DNA from: Bradyrhizobium sp. NAS96.2
GTDB lineage: Bacteria > Pseudomonadota > Alphaproteobacteria > Rhizobiales > Xanthobacteraceae
DNA length: 64,000 bases
Assembly (NCBI RefSeq): GCF_001908235.1
Contig: NZ_LGHK01000019.1
Coordinates: 1-64,000 of the forward strand
Direction: 5' to 3'
In this document: positions 1 through 9,927 of the stretch, piece by piece
How positions within the stretch are numbered: the stretch's first letter is position 1
Layout of the letters: the number at the start of each line of letters is the position of its first letter
Position numbers and translations under genes: made by a program
Notes under the pieces: generated by a model
What the model was told of the DNA's origin: nothing
Database searches by the model: none
What the model saw: only the letters and a program-made list of their open reading frames with translations

Positions 1-97
1 CGGCCGGCGACTGGGCAGGCGCCGGGCTTGCCAATGCGATCGCGGCCAAAGGGAGCAGCGCGACCAGGGCCGCGCGGAGCGTGTTGATACGGTTCAT
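1..97 (-). CDS. Secreted protein of unknown function, N-terminal fragment
   Basis: Only the first 32 codons are in the window; the gene continues off the left edge. The visible part is a typical Sec signal peptide: MNRINTLR, a hydrophobic Ala/Leu core, then an APAQ region with a probable cleavage after Ala. A good Shine-Dalgarno (GGAGAAG) lies a few bases upstream of the ATG on the minus strand. The gene is divergent from dapF. The mature part is not visible, so no function can be given. Confidence 0.7.
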   Translation of the reverse strand, partial: MNRINTLRAALVALLPLAAIALASPAPAQSPA

Positions 98-200
98 TGA
101 TACTTCTCCATCCCCTTCCTCAGACGGCCGCTCGATCTGTCCCGGCGCGCGCGGTCCGCGAGGTGCGATATTCCTAACACGCGAGTTCTGCATTCGTCCC

Positions 201-216
201 ATGACAGATGTGTCAT
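201..216. promoter_or_regulatory. Perfect palindrome in the dapF upstream region
   Basis: The sequence ATGACA-GATG-TGTCAT is a perfect 6+4+6 inverted repeat lying between the divergent secreted-protein gene and dapF, about 67 bases before the dapF ATG. It has the size and symmetry of a dimeric regulator operator. No regulator is identified, and a 6-bp arm could occur by chance. Confidence 0.25.
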
Positions 217-282
217 AGGGCCATTCAGACTGGCCTTCCGGCCACCACTCGCCATATAACCGGGCAGAATTTGGGAAAATCG

Positions 283-1161
283 ATGAGCGCGCTCGCCAAT
301 CACGCATTCGCCAAGATGAACGGCATCGGCAACGAGATCGTCGTCGTCGACCTGCGCGATTCCGAAGGTCGGGCACAAGTCTCGGCGGCGGAGGCGCGCG
401 CGGTGGCGTCGCCGGCCGGAGCGCCCTATGACCAGTTGATGGTGCTGCAGCCGCCACGGCTCGACGGCACCGAAGCGTACATCACGATCTACAACAATGA
501 CGGGTCGGAGGCCGGGGCCTGCGGCAACGGCATGCGCTGCGTGGTGCGGCGGATCTTCGAGAAGACCGGCCAGACCACGGCGACGTTCCAGACCCGCGCC
601 GGCCTGCTCAATTGCTGGCAGGGGCCGGCGCCCGATCTCTACACCGTCGACATGGGTGCGCCGAAGTTCGGCTGGCAGGACATTCCGCTGGCTGAGGAAT
701 TTCGCGACACCCGCTACATCGAGCTGCAGGTCGGGCCGATCGACAATCCGGTGCTGCATTCGCCCTCGGTGGTCTCGATGGGCAACCCGCATGCGATCTT
801 CTGGGTCGATGACGTCAATGCCTATGACCTCGAACGTTTCGGGCCTCTGCTGGAAAACCATCCGATCTTCCCGGAGCGCGCCAACATCACGCTGGCCCAT
901 ATCGTCGATCGCGATCACATCACGATCCGCACCTGGGAGCGCGGCGCCGGCCTGACCAGGGCCTGCGGCTCGGCGGCCTGCGCCACGGCGGTCGCGGCGG
1001 CGCGGCTGAAGCGCGCCAACCGCATCGTCGAGATCACGCTGCCCGGCGGCAAGCTCGGCATCGAATGGCGCGAGCGCGACGATCACGTGCTGATGACCGG
1101 CACCGCCGATTTCGAATATGAGGGCCGCTTCGATCCGGCGCTGTTCGCCAGCGTAGCTTAA
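283..1161 (+). CDS. dapF: Diaminopimelate epimerase
   Basis: Converts LL-2,6-diaminopimelate to the meso form for lysine and peptidoglycan synthesis in the cytoplasm; the enzyme is cofactor-independent. The 292-residue product has both catalytic cysteines: Cys80 in the ACGNGMRC motif and Cys228 in the [13 protein letters not shown] motif. The N-terminal AKMNGIGNE motif is also present. The ATG at 283 is chosen because family members begin just before FAKMNGIGN; the frame stays open for 25 more codons upstream, but these do not look family-like. It is followed after 5 bases by mtaB, so the two are probably cotranscribed. This pairing, usually followed by ftsY, is common in alphaproteobacteria. 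Confidence 0.97.
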   Translation: MSALANHAFAKMNGIGNEIVVVDLRDSEGRAQVSAAEARAVASPAGAPYDQLMVLQPPRLDGTEAYITIYNNDGSEAGACGNGMRCVVRRIFEKTGQTTATFQTRAGLLNCWQGPAPDLYTVDMGAPKFGWQDIPLAEEFRDTRYIELQVGPIDNPVLHSPSVVSMGNPHAIFWVDDVNAYDLERFGPLLENHPIFPERANITLAHIVDRDHITIRTWERGAGLTRACGSAACATAVAAARLKRANRIVEITLPGGKLGIEWRERDDHVLMTGTADFEYEGRFDPALFASVA

Positions 1162-1166
1162 TTGCG

Positions 1167-2438
1167 ATGGGCGTCGATGTCGTCACCTTTGGCTGTCGCC
1201 TCAATTCGTTCGAATCCGAAGTGATTCGGCGCGAGGCCGAGCAGGCGGGACTTTCCGACACCATCGTCATCAATAGCTGCGCTGTCACCAATGAGGCGGT
1301 GGCGCAGGCCCGGCAGTCGATCCGCAAGCTGAAACGCGAACGCCCCGAGGCGCGCATCGTGGTCACCGGCTGCGCGGCGCAGACGCAGAGCCGGATGTTT
1401 GCCGAGATGGCCGAGGTCGATCGCGTCGTCGGCAATGACGAGAAGATGCGCGGCGACGCCTGGTGCGCGACACGTTCAGCATTCGATATCGGCGCAAGCG
1501 AGAAAGTCGCGGTCGCCGACATCATGGCGGTGAGGGAGATGGCACCGCATCTGCTCGACGGATTCGAGCGCGGCCTGCCGCGGGTGTTCGTGCAGGTGCA
1601 GAACGGCTGCGACCATCGCTGCACCTTCTGCATCATCCCCTATGGTCGCGGCAATTCGCGCTCGGTGCCGATGGGCGCCGTGGTCGACCAGGTCCGCACG
1701 CTGGTCGAGCGCGGCCACGTCGAGATCGTGCTGACTGGCGTCGATCTCACGAGTTATGGCGCCGACCTGCCCGGCGCGCCGAGGCTCGGCCAGTTGACCC
1801 GCCAGATCCTGCGCCATGTGCCCGAGTTGAAGCGGCTGCGCATCTCCTCGATCGATTCGATCGAGGCGGATCGTGATCTGCTCGATGTCATCGCCGACGA
1901 TGCGCGGCTGATGCCGCACCTGCATCTGTCGCTGCAGTCCGGTGACGACATGATCCTGAAGCGGATGAAGCGCCGCCATTCCCGCCGGGACGCGATCGAT
2001 TTCTGCGCGCAGGTGCGCCGGCTTCGGCCCGATATCGCGTTCGGCGCCGACATCATCGCGGGCTTCCCGACCGAGACTGACGAGATGTTTGCGCGCTCGC
2101 TCGATCTGGTCGAGGAATGCGATCTCACCTTCCTGCATGTGTTCCCCTATTCGAAGCGCCCCGGCACGCCGGCCGCCCGGATGCCGCAGGTCGCAGGCGG
2201 CGCGATCCGGGAGCGCGCGAAACGCCTGCGCGCAGCCGGCGAAGCCGCGCTGGCGCGACGGCTTGCGGCGGAAGTCGGCGCGACCCGCGGGGTGCTGATC
2301 GAAAGCGATAGGCAGGGCCGCACCGAACATTTCCTGCCCGTCGCGATCGATGGCGATGTGCCCGGCGTGGTGCGCCGGCTTGTGGTGACAGGCCATGATG
2401 GTGCCCGTCTCGTTGGGTCGTGCGACGACGCCACCTAG
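1167..2438 (+). CDS. mtaB: tRNA t6A37 C2-methylthiotransferase (MtaB type)
   Basis: A radical-SAM enzyme that adds a methylthio group to N6-threonylcarbamoyladenosine at position 37 of ANN-decoding tRNAs. The 423-residue protein starts with the UPF0004 [4Fe-4S] domain, with cysteines in VTFGCRLN, INSCAVTN and VVTGCAAQ. It continues with the radical-SAM cluster Cys148-x3-Cys152-x2-Cys155 (CDHRCTFC) and ends with a TRAM-like segment. The FGCRLN start and the length fit MtaB better than MiaB or RimO. It lies 5 bases after dapF. The TAG stop shares its last base with the first base of an intergenic repeat copy. Confidence 0.93.
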   Translation: MGVDVVTFGCRLNSFESEVIRREAEQAGLSDTIVINSCAVTNEAVAQARQSIRKLKRERPEARIVVTGCAAQTQSRMFAEMAEVDRVVGNDEKMRGDAWCATRSAFDIGASEKVAVADIMAVREMAPHLLDGFERGLPRVFVQVQNGCDHRCTFCIIPYGRGNSRSVPMGAVVDQVRTLVERGHVEIVLTGVDLTSYGADLPGAPRLGQLTRQILRHVPELKRLRISSIDSIEADRDLLDVIADDARLMPHLHLSLQSGDDMILKRMKRRHSRRDAIDFCAQVRRLRPDIAFGADIIAGFPTETDEMFARSLDLVEECDLTFLHVFPYSKRPGTPAARMPQVAGGAIRERAKRLRAAGEAALARRLAAEVGATRGVLIESDRQGRTEHFLPVAIDGDVPGVVRRLVVTGHDGARLVGSCDDAT

Positions 2439-2532
2439 AGCACGATCCGAAAAGTGCGAAGCGGTTTTCCTCGCGACAAACGCGGAGCGTTTGCGGGAAG
2501 ATCATGGTTAAACAACGAGCTGAAGCGCGATG
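2438..2532. repeat. Dispersed palindromic repeat, copy A
   Basis: A copy of a family seen at least six more times here. The element is a long imperfect inverted repeat whose outer arms resemble GAGCATGATC...GATCATGCTC, with a conserved inner part reading roughly GGAAAAGTGTGAAGCGGTTTTCC. In this copy the left arm is GAGCACGATC and the right arm GATCATGGTT. An extra internal hairpin (CGCGACAAACGC...GCGTTTGCGGG) and a short tail with AAGCGCGATG are present. It begins on the last base of the mtaB stop codon. Confidence 0.85.
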
Positions 2533-2707
2533 TCCGGTCGATCATCCAGTTCGCTCAACGGTGTTGCAAGAGGGCAGAGCGCCTCCTTGATCGGCCTGGG
2601 TCATTGTTTTCACGCTTTGTGAACGCGTCCAGTCTGAGGTAAACCATGCTCCGGCCTCGTCGTATGAGGCCCGTAGTCGCCGATCGCCCGCAGTCGGACG
2701 GATCACC

Positions 2708-5700
2708 ATGCCGGAGAAACAGCCAAGCGCGGATATGGAGGCTGCTCTCAAGCACTGGCTCGAAACCGTTGACCTCGGCCAGTACAGCGAGCTCTTTGTG
2801 CAGCATCGTATCGGTTTGGACGTCCTGCCCGATCTGACCGAGCAGGATCTGATCGAACTTGGACTTCCACTCGGAGATCGCAAGCGCTTGCAGCGCGCGG
2901 TCGCTTCCCTGACCCGTTCAGCAAAAAGTGCGGCCGGCAGTCGGAGCGATGTAGAAAGCGTAGCGGCGAGCGCCGAGCGGCGCCAGCTCACCGTGATGTT
3001 CTGCGACATGGTCGGATCGACCTCGCTGTCCGAACAGTTCGATCCCGAAGACGTCCGCGACATGATCGCGAGCTTCAGGGAAAAGTGCGTCAGCGTGGTC
3101 AAGCGGTACGAAGGCTTCGCGGCGCGCTACCTCGGGGACGGCATTCTGGTCTATTTCGGCTATCCGAGCGCCCATGAGGATGACGCAGAGCGGTCGGTGC
3201 GCGCAGCGCTCGAAATTGTGCGGAGCCTGTCGACGGCGAGAGCGAATGACGTCCACGGAGTCGCCAGTCATGGGCCCAGTGTGCGCATCGGGATTGCGAC
3301 CGGCCTTGTTGTCGTCGGAAATCTGGTTGGGCGGGACACCGAAGAGCGCGATTCAGCAGTCGGCGAGACGCCAAATCTGGCTGCCCGTCTGCAGACCCTG
3401 GCACCTCCAGACGGCGTCGTCATAGCGTCTTCGACGCAAGCCCTGCTGAAAGGAAAGTTCGACTACCAGGACCTCGGATTTCACGCGCTGAAGGGGATAT
3501 CCGCGAGGGCTCGGGCCTGGCTCGTAGTTCGACCCTCCCGCGCGGAAACGCGATTTGCGGCAGCCATGGGCCCCAGACTGACGCCGCTGGTCAACCGCAC
3601 CGAAGAGGTGGCGTTGCTGCTCACGCGCTGGCAGCAAGCGAAAGCCCGTGCGGGCCAGGTCGTGCTGCTGACGGGCGAGCCGGGGATTGGAAAGTCCCGG
3701 ATCGTCCAAGAGCTGCGGGAGCGGATCGCAAGCGATCCGCATGGACAGGTTTCGTTCCAGTGCTCTCCGTATTACAGCAGCACCGCCTTTCACCCCTTCA
3801 TCGAGCAGCTCAAATTCGCGCTCGGCCTTGATGGCGAGAACGCATCTGCGCTGTGGCTGACAAACCTCGAAGCTGATGTCGCCGCCTCGAACGGAAATGC
3901 GGAGACAGTGGTACCGATCCTTGCGGCATTGCTTTCAATTCCCACCGGGGATCGATATGCAGCCCTCGATCTCTCGCCGCAACAGCAGAAGGATGCGACC
4001 GTTGCCGCGCTCGTCAACCGTCTGCTCGCGCAAGCACGCAAGCAGCCGCTGCTGATCGATTTTGAGGACGTGCATTGGATCGATCCCACCTCGCAGGACG
4101 TGCTCGATCTCCTGGTGGAGAACGTTCGCAACGCGTCGATCCTCATCGTGGTCACCGGTAGATCGGAGTTTCAGCCCGGCTGGACCGGTCACGCGCATAC
4201 CATGACTGCGAACCTGAAACGCCTCGGTCGACAAGTCCGCACGACACTGGTCGAACGCGTGGCGGGAGACAGGCAACTCCCCCGGGAGGTGGTCGAGGAT
4301 ATCATCGTCAAGACGGATGGTGTGCCACTCTTCCTTGAAGAACTGACCAAAGCCGTCCTTGAGTCGGACGTCCTGACCGAGCAGCATGGACACTACGTCT
4401 TGTCCGGTCCATGGCATCAGCTCGCGATTCCCGCAACACTGAACGATTCCCTCATGGCCCGCCTTGATCGGATGGGGCCGTTCAAGAAAATCGCGCAGAT
4501 CGGCGCCACCATCGGCCGTGAGTTTTCCTACGAGATCCTTTGCGCGGTTGCCGATGCGCCAGCGGACCAGATCGAAGCTGCCCTGGACCATCTGGAGGCG
4601 GCCGGATTGATCGTCCGCTTCGGTTTCCTGCCGGAGGCGTTGTACTCATTCAGGCATGTGATGATCCAGAATGCGGCGCATGAAAGCCTGTTGCACAGGG
4701 AAAGACGAACGCTGCATGCGAACATCGCGCGTGTGCTGGCCGATAAATATCCGGAAAAGACCGAACGCGAGCCGGAACTCCTCGCCTACCACCTGACCGA
4801 ATCTGGCCAGAGCGAGCCGGCCGCGAGTTTCTGGCTCAAGGCAGGCAAGCAGGCCGCCATGAAGGGCGCCACTTTGGAGGCGATCGGCCATCTCCGTCGT
4901 GGGCTTGCCGTTCTGCAAGCCTCGCCCGGCATGCAGGGCCGAAACGAGTCCGAGCTCGAGCTTCGCATCGCCCTGGGCACGGCCCTGATCGCGGCCAAGG
5001 GATATGCCGTGCAGGAGGTCGAGGAAAATTATGTTCGAGCGCTCGAGCTCGGCCGGCATCTCGACGACAAGGCGAAGATCTTTGCGGCGACGCGCGGACT
5101 TTGGGTGTGCCATTTCATTCGCGGCGATCTCGCGCGGGCGCATGAGCTGAGCGCAGAGCTTCTGAAGTTCGCGAGGCGCGAGGCATTGAACCGAAAAATA
5201 TCTCAGGCGCAACAGACCGGATATCTGATCGAGGCGCATCGGGCGATTGCGATGACCATGCTGTACCGCGGGCGATTTGTCGCCGCCGAACATCATCTTC
5301 GGCGCTTCAGGAGCCTGTACAGTCCGGAACTGCATGGCGCGCTCACGGCAACGCACGGCATCCACCCTGGCGTCGTCTCGCTGTCGTACATGGGATATCT
5401 CTTGTGGTTTCTCGGCCATCCTGACGCGGCGCGCCAGTATAGCCAGCAGGCCATTTCGGAGGCTGAAAACCTTCGCCACCCATTCACGCTGTCGTTTGCT
5501 TTGACTTTCGGCGCTTACGTTTGCCAGCATCTCCGCGATGTCGAAGGGACCCGCGATTACACCAACAGGGCACTAGCCTTGTCATCGGAACACGGCTTCC
5601 TGCATTGGAAGCATCAGACGACCATCCTGCGAGGATGGGCGATGACCGAGCTTGGAGATGTCGATGAGGGATTGAACCAGATGCGAATGGGCATCGACGG

Positions 5701-6175
5701 CTACGAGGACATGAATGCCTGGCTCGCCAGTTGCTGGTTCAGGAGCCTGCTCGCGAAGGCTTTTGCAAGTGCCGGCTTGCTGGATGCTGCCTTGCGCGAA
5801 CTCGACACCGCATCGGCGATCGGCGGAAGAACGGGAGAGCATTTTTACGAAGCCGAGATCTATCGGCTGCAAGGTGAGATGACCCTCAATTACGCGAAAC
5901 CATCGTCCGTCGAATACGCCGAGCGATTATTCCTCGCCTCGGTCGAGCTGGCGCGCAGGCAAAGCGCGCGGTCCTTTGAGCTGCGGTCAGCTGTCAGCCT
6001 GGCGCGCCTATGGCGGCATTCCGGCAAACACGCGCGAGCGAGCGAGCTGCTCCTACCCGTCGTCCGAACGTTCACGGAAGGTCTGCTTACGTCCGACGTC
6101 AAGGAAGCGCTCGAGCTGGCGAATGAACTTGGCGCGGAAATGCCCGGAGATCATGAATGGAGCAGGCGTGACTGA
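2708..6175 (+). CDS. SAM-domain / class III nucleotide cyclase / STAND ATPase / TPR signalling protein
   Basis: A 1155-residue multidomain protein, probably cytoplasmic. Residues about 10-66 form a SAM (sterile alpha motif) domain, ending with LTEQDLIELGLPLGDRKRL. Residues about 93-265 are a class III adenylate/guanylate cyclase catalytic domain with metal-binding Asp100 (VMFCDMVGSTS) and Asp144 (RYLGDGILVYFG). An AAA_16-type ATPase follows, with Walker A GEPGIGKS at 323-330 and a LLIDFEDVHWID Walker B. Residues from about 690 to 1140 are helical TPR-like repeats. The family is thought to couple ligand or peptide sensing by the ATPase/TPR part to cyclic nucleotide production; the signal is unknown. 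It separates mtaB from ftsY, genes that are often adjacent. Its codon use looks less GC-biased than its neighbours', which suggests later acquisition. The domains are well supported; the role is not. Confidence 0.9.
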   Translation: MPEKQPSADMEAALKHWLETVDLGQYSELFVQHRIGLDVLPDLTEQDLIELGLPLGDRKRLQRAVASLTRSAKSAAGSRSDVESVAASAERRQLTVMFCDMVGSTSLSEQFDPEDVRDMIASFREKCVSVVKRYEGFAARYLGDGILVYFGYPSAHEDDAERSVRAALEIVRSLSTARANDVHGVASHGPSVRIGIATGLVVVGNLVGRDTEERDSAVGETPNLAARLQTLAPPDGVVIASSTQALLKGKFDYQDLGFHALKGISARARAWLVVRPSRAETRFAAAMGPRLTPLVNRTEEVALLLTRWQQAKARAGQVVLLTGEPGIGKSRIVQELRERIASDPHGQVSFQCSPYYSSTAFHPFIEQLKFALGLDGENASALWLTNLEADVAASNGNAETVVPILAALLSIPTGDRYAALDLSPQQQKDATVAALVNRLLAQARKQPLLIDFEDVHWIDPTSQDVLDLLVENVRNASILIVVTGRSEFQPGWTGHAHTMTANLKRLGRQVRTTLVERVAGDRQLPREVVEDIIVKTDGVPLFLEELTKAVLESDVLTEQHGHYVLSGPWHQLAIPATLNDSLMARLDRMGPFKKIAQIGATIGREFSYEILCAVADAPADQIEAALDHLEAAGLIVRFGFLPEALYSFRHVMIQNAAHESLLHRERRTLHANIARVLADKYPEKTEREPELLAYHLTESGQSEPAASFWLKAGKQAAMKGATLEAIGHLRRGLAVLQASPGMQGRNESELELRIALGTALIAAKGYAVQEVEENYVRALELGRHLDDKAKIFAATRGLWVCHFIRGDLARAHELSAELLKFARREALNRKISQAQQTGYLIEAHRAIAMTMLYRGRFVAAEHHLRRFRSLYSPELHGALTATHGIHPGVVSLSYMGYLLWFLGHPDAARQYSQQAISEAENLRHPFTLSFALTFGAYVCQHLRDVEGTRDYTNRALALSSEHGFLHWKHQTTILRGWAMTELGDVDEGLNQMRMGIDGYEDMNAWLASCWFRSLLAKAFASAGLLDAALRELDTASAIGGRTGEHFYEAEIYRLQGEMTLNYAKPSSVEYAERLFLASVELARRQSARSFELRSAVSLARLWRHSGKHARASELLLPVVRTFTEGLLTSDVKEALELANELGAEMPGDHEWSRRD

Positions 6176-6341
6176 GGCTACCGAGGTACCCTAGGGCGGG
6201 CGACCCAGTACGCCGCGGCCTCTCGATTCAAGCTCCGGTGTCTCTGCATGCGCGGGTGATGACACCGAGAGCGTGGCTGTTTGACAGGTCACGTCGGAAT
6301 GGGGCCGCGTCATCGCGCATGATGTACTCGGCGTGACGCAC

Positions 6342-7481
6342 TCAGTGCGTGCGTCCGCCGGGTCTTGCAGGCTGCGACGAGCGAACCTGCCAGAATCGCA
6401 GCAGGCGATCGGCGTTTTCGCGGGTCATTTTCGTGAACTGGCCTTTCGCATGGGCGAGCTCGACGGGGCCCATGGAGCCGGTCGTGTACCGGCATTCCAT
6501 CACCGCGGCGGTGGTTTCCCAGCTCAGGCCAGCCGCGCGGCACGGCACCAGCAGGCCCTCACTGCGCAGGCTTTGCATCAGCGAGCGGATCACCTCGATG
6601 CTCGACTGCGCAAGATCCGCCAGCGCGACGACGGTCTCTTCATATTTTCGCTGCCTGGCAAAGCCGAGCAGGGCCGCCTCGTCGAGCTCGCCGCTGTCTT
6701 TGAGCTTGGCGATGTGGCGCCTGGCCGCGGTGAAATCGCGGACCTGCGACATATCGCGCTCGACGCCGGCGGCGACCGCGGCGATCGCGTGCCGGATTTC
6801 CTCGAACAAATACGGCGGGGCGCGTTCCAGCAGACGGCCGCGAACCTCTTCCGTCGCGCGGCGCAGGAGCTGAAGGCGGAGCTCCGACGGCAGGTCGGCG
6901 CGGATGCCGGTCTCGACGGCGAGGACCGGATCGTACTCGGCCTGCGCGAGGATGACGGCAAATCCGTCCGGCGATACCTTGGCGCCGGGATTGCTGACCA
7001 GGCGGTGGCTCACGCTGGCAAAGCGACGCGCCAGAAGCGCATCGGTGACGACTTCCTTCAACCACCAGCGGCCGGCGACGGCGAGCAGATGCTGCTCGCT
7101 CTTGGTCTGCGCGATCTCGACCAGGTCGTCCGCGCTGAGCCGCGACGACTCCTGCAGAACCGGCCGCGCGATCCTGATCTCGTCATTGCCAGCGAGACGG
7201 CGAATGATCGCGGGCGGAGCCTGGGTCACCGGTGCGAGCTGCTCGCTGATGTCGGTGAGCGCCATCCGGGCGCTGATGTCGGCGAGCGCCCTCAGCTCGA
7301 TGGTCTTGACCAGCCGATCAAGCACGTTGTCGAACAGCTCGACCTGCTCGCTGTTGAAACTGCCGGCGGAGGCGAGGAAGAGGTCGGTGACGCGCTTGGC
7401 GCTCGCGATGCATTTTTCGGCGGAGCCGGCGCGTATCGCCGCCTCGACTTCGTCGATAATTGCCTGCCCGGCAGTCAGCAT
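6342..7481 (-). CDS. DUF2336 domain-containing protein
   Basis: A 379-residue soluble, largely alpha-helical protein with no signal peptide or membrane segment. The pattern of short helical repeats rich in Ala, Leu and Arg, with phrases such as LSADDLVEIAQ and RWWLKEVVTDALLARRF, is typical of the DUF2336 family found across Rhizobiales, whose function is not established. It is convergent with the large cyclase gene, leaving 166 bases between the stops. Nothing in it points to catalysis. A HEAT-like scaffold or regulatory role is possible but is inference only. Confidence 0.8.
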   Translation of the reverse strand: MLTAGQAIIDEVEAAIRAGSAEKCIASAKRVTDLFLASAGSFNSEQVELFDNVLDRLVKTIELRALADISARMALTDISEQLAPVTQAPPAIIRRLAGNDEIRIARPVLQESSRLSADDLVEIAQTKSEQHLLAVAGRWWLKEVVTDALLARRFASVSHRLVSNPGAKVSPDGFAVILAQAEYDPVLAVETGIRADLPSELRLQLLRRATEEVRGRLLERAPPYLFEEIRHAIAAVAAGVERDMSQVRDFTAARRHIAKLKDSGELDEAALLGFARQRKYEETVVALADLAQSSIEVIRSLMQSLRSEGLLVPCRAAGLSWETTAAVMECRYTTGSMGPVELAHAKGQFTKMTRENADRLLRFWQVRSSQPARPGGRTH

Positions 7482-7586
7482 TGCTCGTCCTGAGCCCGTC
7501 GTGATGCGCTTTTCTAAGCCGCCTGCAGGACTATCGGACGAGGCTGAAAGTTCCGTAAAGGATAATGGTCCGTAAAACCCCGGAGA

Positions 7587-8288
7587 TCACTGGCCGGTCC
7601 AGCCGCAGGCCCTGAGCCGCTGCCACATATGCTCCGGCGCCGGTGCGACCACATGGACCGGGTCCTTGTTGCGGGAAATCGGGATGCCGATTTCGCGGGA
7701 ATGCAGATGCAGGGTCGGTTCGCCGAAGCGGGGGCCATTGCCATAGATATTGTCGCCGACGATCGGCCAGCCCATCGCCGACGCATGCACCCGGAGCTGA
7801 TGGGTGCGGCCGGTGACCGGCTCCATCGCCAGCCAGGCGAGACCGTCGCCGCGTCCCAGCACCTTCCAGTTGGTGATCGCCTTCTGCCCGTCCGGATCCG
7901 GCTTCTGCCACCAGCCGCGCTCGGCGTTGAGCCGGCCGAGCGGCATGTCGATGGTGCCCTCGTCCTCGGCGGGGCCGCCCTCGACCACGGTCCAGTAGGT
8001 CTTCGAGATCTTGCTGTGCTTGAACAGCAGCCCGAGCGAGGCGGTCGCCTTGCGGTGACGTCCGAGGACGAGGCAGCCGGAGGTGTCCTTGTCCAGCCGA
8101 TGCGCCAGCACCGGCGGCCGCGGCAGGCCGAACCGCAACGCGTCGAAGGAGGCCTCCAGATTGGGGCCGCCCTTGGGGCCGCGATGCACCGGCATGCCGG
8201 CCGGCTTGTCGATCACCAGCATCAACCCGTCACGGTGGAGCACCCGGCCCAGGATTTCTTCCGCGGTCAATTGGGGAACATCGATCAA
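7587..8288 (-). CDS. RluA-family RNA pseudouridine synthase
   Basis: Isomerises uridine to pseudouridine in rRNA or tRNA. The 233-residue protein has the catalytic motif HRLDKDTSG with Asp66, the upstream IDKPAGMPVHRG motif and the later TGRTHQLRVH motif, all hallmarks of the RluA/RluD superfamily. There is no N-terminal S4 domain, so it resembles the shorter RluA/TruC-type members. The target base cannot be told from the sequence. It is divergent from ftsY, with only 49 bases between the start codons, so the two promoters must lie very close together. Confidence 0.9.
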   Translation of the reverse strand: MIDVPQLTAEEILGRVLHRDGLMLVIDKPAGMPVHRGPKGGPNLEASFDALRFGLPRPPVLAHRLDKDTSGCLVLGRHRKATASLGLLFKHSKISKTYWTVVEGGPAEDEGTIDMPLGRLNAERGWWQKPDPDGQKAITNWKVLGRGDGLAWLAMEPVTGRTHQLRVHASAMGWPIVGDNIYGNGPRFGEPTLHLHSREIGIPISRNKDPVHVVAPAPEHMWQRLRACGWTGQ

Positions 8289-8337
8289 TTCGTCGAGACT
8301 TTCGTTTGTGAGCCGAAACGGCTAACACGTCCGCGCC

Positions 8338-9285
8338 ATGAACGATACCACTGCAGGAACTCCAAAACAGAGCTGGTGGCAGCGCCTGAAGGGCGGCCTG
8401 AAGCGGACCTCGAGTTCGATCGGGACCGCGGTCGCGGACCTCGTCACCAAACGCAAGCTCGATTCGGCCATGCTCGATGACATCGAGGATGTGCTGCTGC
8501 GCGCCGATCTCGGGACCGATGTCGCGGTCCGCATTGCGGAGGCGGTCGGCAAGGGCCGCTACGACAAGGCGATCTCCGCCGACGAGGTCAAGGACGTCGT
8601 CGCGACCGAGGTCGAGAAGGTGCTGGCGCCGGTGGCGAAGCCGCTCGAGATCGATGGCTCGAAGCAGCCGTTCGTCATCCTGGTCGTCGGCGTCAACGGC
8701 TCCGGCAAGACCACGACGATCGGCAAACTGTCAGCCAAATTTGCCGCCGAGGGCCGCAAGGTCATGCTGGCCGCCGGCGACACCTTCCGCGCCGCCGCGA
8801 TCGAGCAGCTGAAGGTCTGGGGCGAGCGCACCAAATCGCCGGTCATCGCGGGCGCCCAGGGCTCGGATTCGGCAAGCCTCGCCTTCAGCGCGCTGACCGC
8901 GGCCAAGGAGCAGCAGCGCGACGTGCTGCTGATCGATACCGCCGGCCGGCTGCAGAACAAGTCCGAGCTGATGAACGAGCTCGAGAAGGTCGTGCGCGTC
9001 ATCAAGAAGGTCGATGCATCGGCGCCGCACGCGGTGCTGCTCGTGCTCGATGCCACCGTGGGACAAAATGCGCTGTCGCAGGTCGAAGCGTTTCATCGTA
9101 CGGCAGGCGTCACCGGCCTCGTGATGACCAAGCTTGACGGCACGGCGCGCGGCGGCATCCTTGTCGCGCTGTCGGAGAAGCACAAACTGCCGGTGCATTT
9201 CATCGGCGTCGGCGAAGGCGTCGAGGACCTCGCGCCCTTCACGGCGAAGGATTTTGCCAAGGCGATTGCCGGGATCGAGGCATGA
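8338..9285 (+). CDS. ftsY: Signal recognition particle receptor FtsY
   Basis: The SRP receptor GTPase that docks ribosome-SRP complexes at the SecYEG translocon. The 315-residue protein carries the NG domains: Walker [10 protein letters not shown] at 118-126, DTAGR from residue 200 and the G4 motif TKLDG at 264-268. As in many alphaproteobacteria, the long acidic N-terminal A domain of E. coli FtsY is missing; only a short basic stretch (KGGLKRTSS) precedes the N domain. It probably forms an operon with the next gene, 37 bases downstream. Confidence 0.97.
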   Translation: MNDTTAGTPKQSWWQRLKGGLKRTSSSIGTAVADLVTKRKLDSAMLDDIEDVLLRADLGTDVAVRIAEAVGKGRYDKAISADEVKDVVATEVEKVLAPVAKPLEIDGSKQPFVILVVGVNGSGKTTTIGKLSAKFAAEGRKVMLAAGDTFRAAAIEQLKVWGERTKSPVIAGAQGSDSASLAFSALTAAKEQQRDVLLIDTAGRLQNKSELMNELEKVVRVIKKVDASAPHAVLLVLDATVGQNALSQVEAFHRTAGVTGLVMTKLDGTARGGILVALSEKHKLPVHFIGVGEGVEDLAPFTAKDFAKAIAGIEA

Positions 9286-9322
9286 CCTCGAAAATCATGC
9301 CTCAAACCAACACAGAGAATTA

Positions 9323-9922
9323 ATGGACAAGACCCAGCCGCATCCGCTGTTCAAACTTGCGACCGAGCTCGGGCCGCTGCTCGTGTTCTTCATCGCGAAC
9401 GCCAAGTACCATCTGTTCGTCGCGACCGGCGCATTCATGGTGGCGATCGTCGCGGCGATGATCGCATCCTATGTGGTGACCAGGCACGTGCCGATCATGG
9501 CGCTGGTGACCGGCGCGATTGTGCTGGTGTTCGGCACGCTGACATTGGTGCTGCACGATGAGACCTTCATCAAGGTCAAGCCGACCATCATCTACGGCCT
9601 GTTCGCGGCCGTGCTCGGCGGCGGGCTGTTGTTCGGGCGCTCCTTCATCGCCGTGATGTTCGACCAGATGTTCAACCTGACGCCGCAGGGCTGGCGCATC
9701 CTCACCATGCGCTGGGCGCTGTTCTTCGCCGGCATGGCCATCCTCAACGAGATCGTCTGGCGCACCCAGACCACGGATTTCTGGGTGAACTTCAAGGTGT
9801 TCGGCGTGACGCCGCTGACCATGATCTTCGCCATCGCGCAGATGCCGCTGACCAAGCGCTATCACCTGGAGCCGGTCTCGCTGGAAACCAGCGAGGCCGA
9901 CGCCGGCGATTTGCGGAAGTAG
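9323..9922 (+). CDS. Inner membrane septation protein A (YciB/IspZ family)
   Basis: A 199-residue polytopic membrane protein with about five to six hydrophobic segments and family phrases such as [29 protein letters not shown] and NEIVWR. Members of this family (YciB, also called IspZ or septation protein A) influence cell envelope integrity and intracellular septation. The ATG at 9323 is chosen because the protein there starts [18 protein letters not shown] as in homologues; the longer open frame overlaps ftsY and is Arg-rich nonsense. It is probably cotranscribed with ftsY and is followed by a hairpin that may end the transcript. Confidence 0.93.
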   Translation: MDKTQPHPLFKLATELGPLLVFFIANAKYHLFVATGAFMVAIVAAMIASYVVTRHVPIMALVTGAIVLVFGTLTLVLHDETFIKVKPTIIYGLFAAVLGGGLLFGRSFIAVMFDQMFNLTPQGWRILTMRWALFFAGMAILNEIVWRTQTTDFWVNFKVFGVTPLTMIFAIAQMPLTKRYHLEPVSLETSEADAGDLRK

Positions 9923-9927
9923 ATCGA

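Noticed and set aside
201-236. TGTCAT near dapF as a PhoB box
   Set aside because: The expected second direct repeat is missing; only the palindrome itself is noted.
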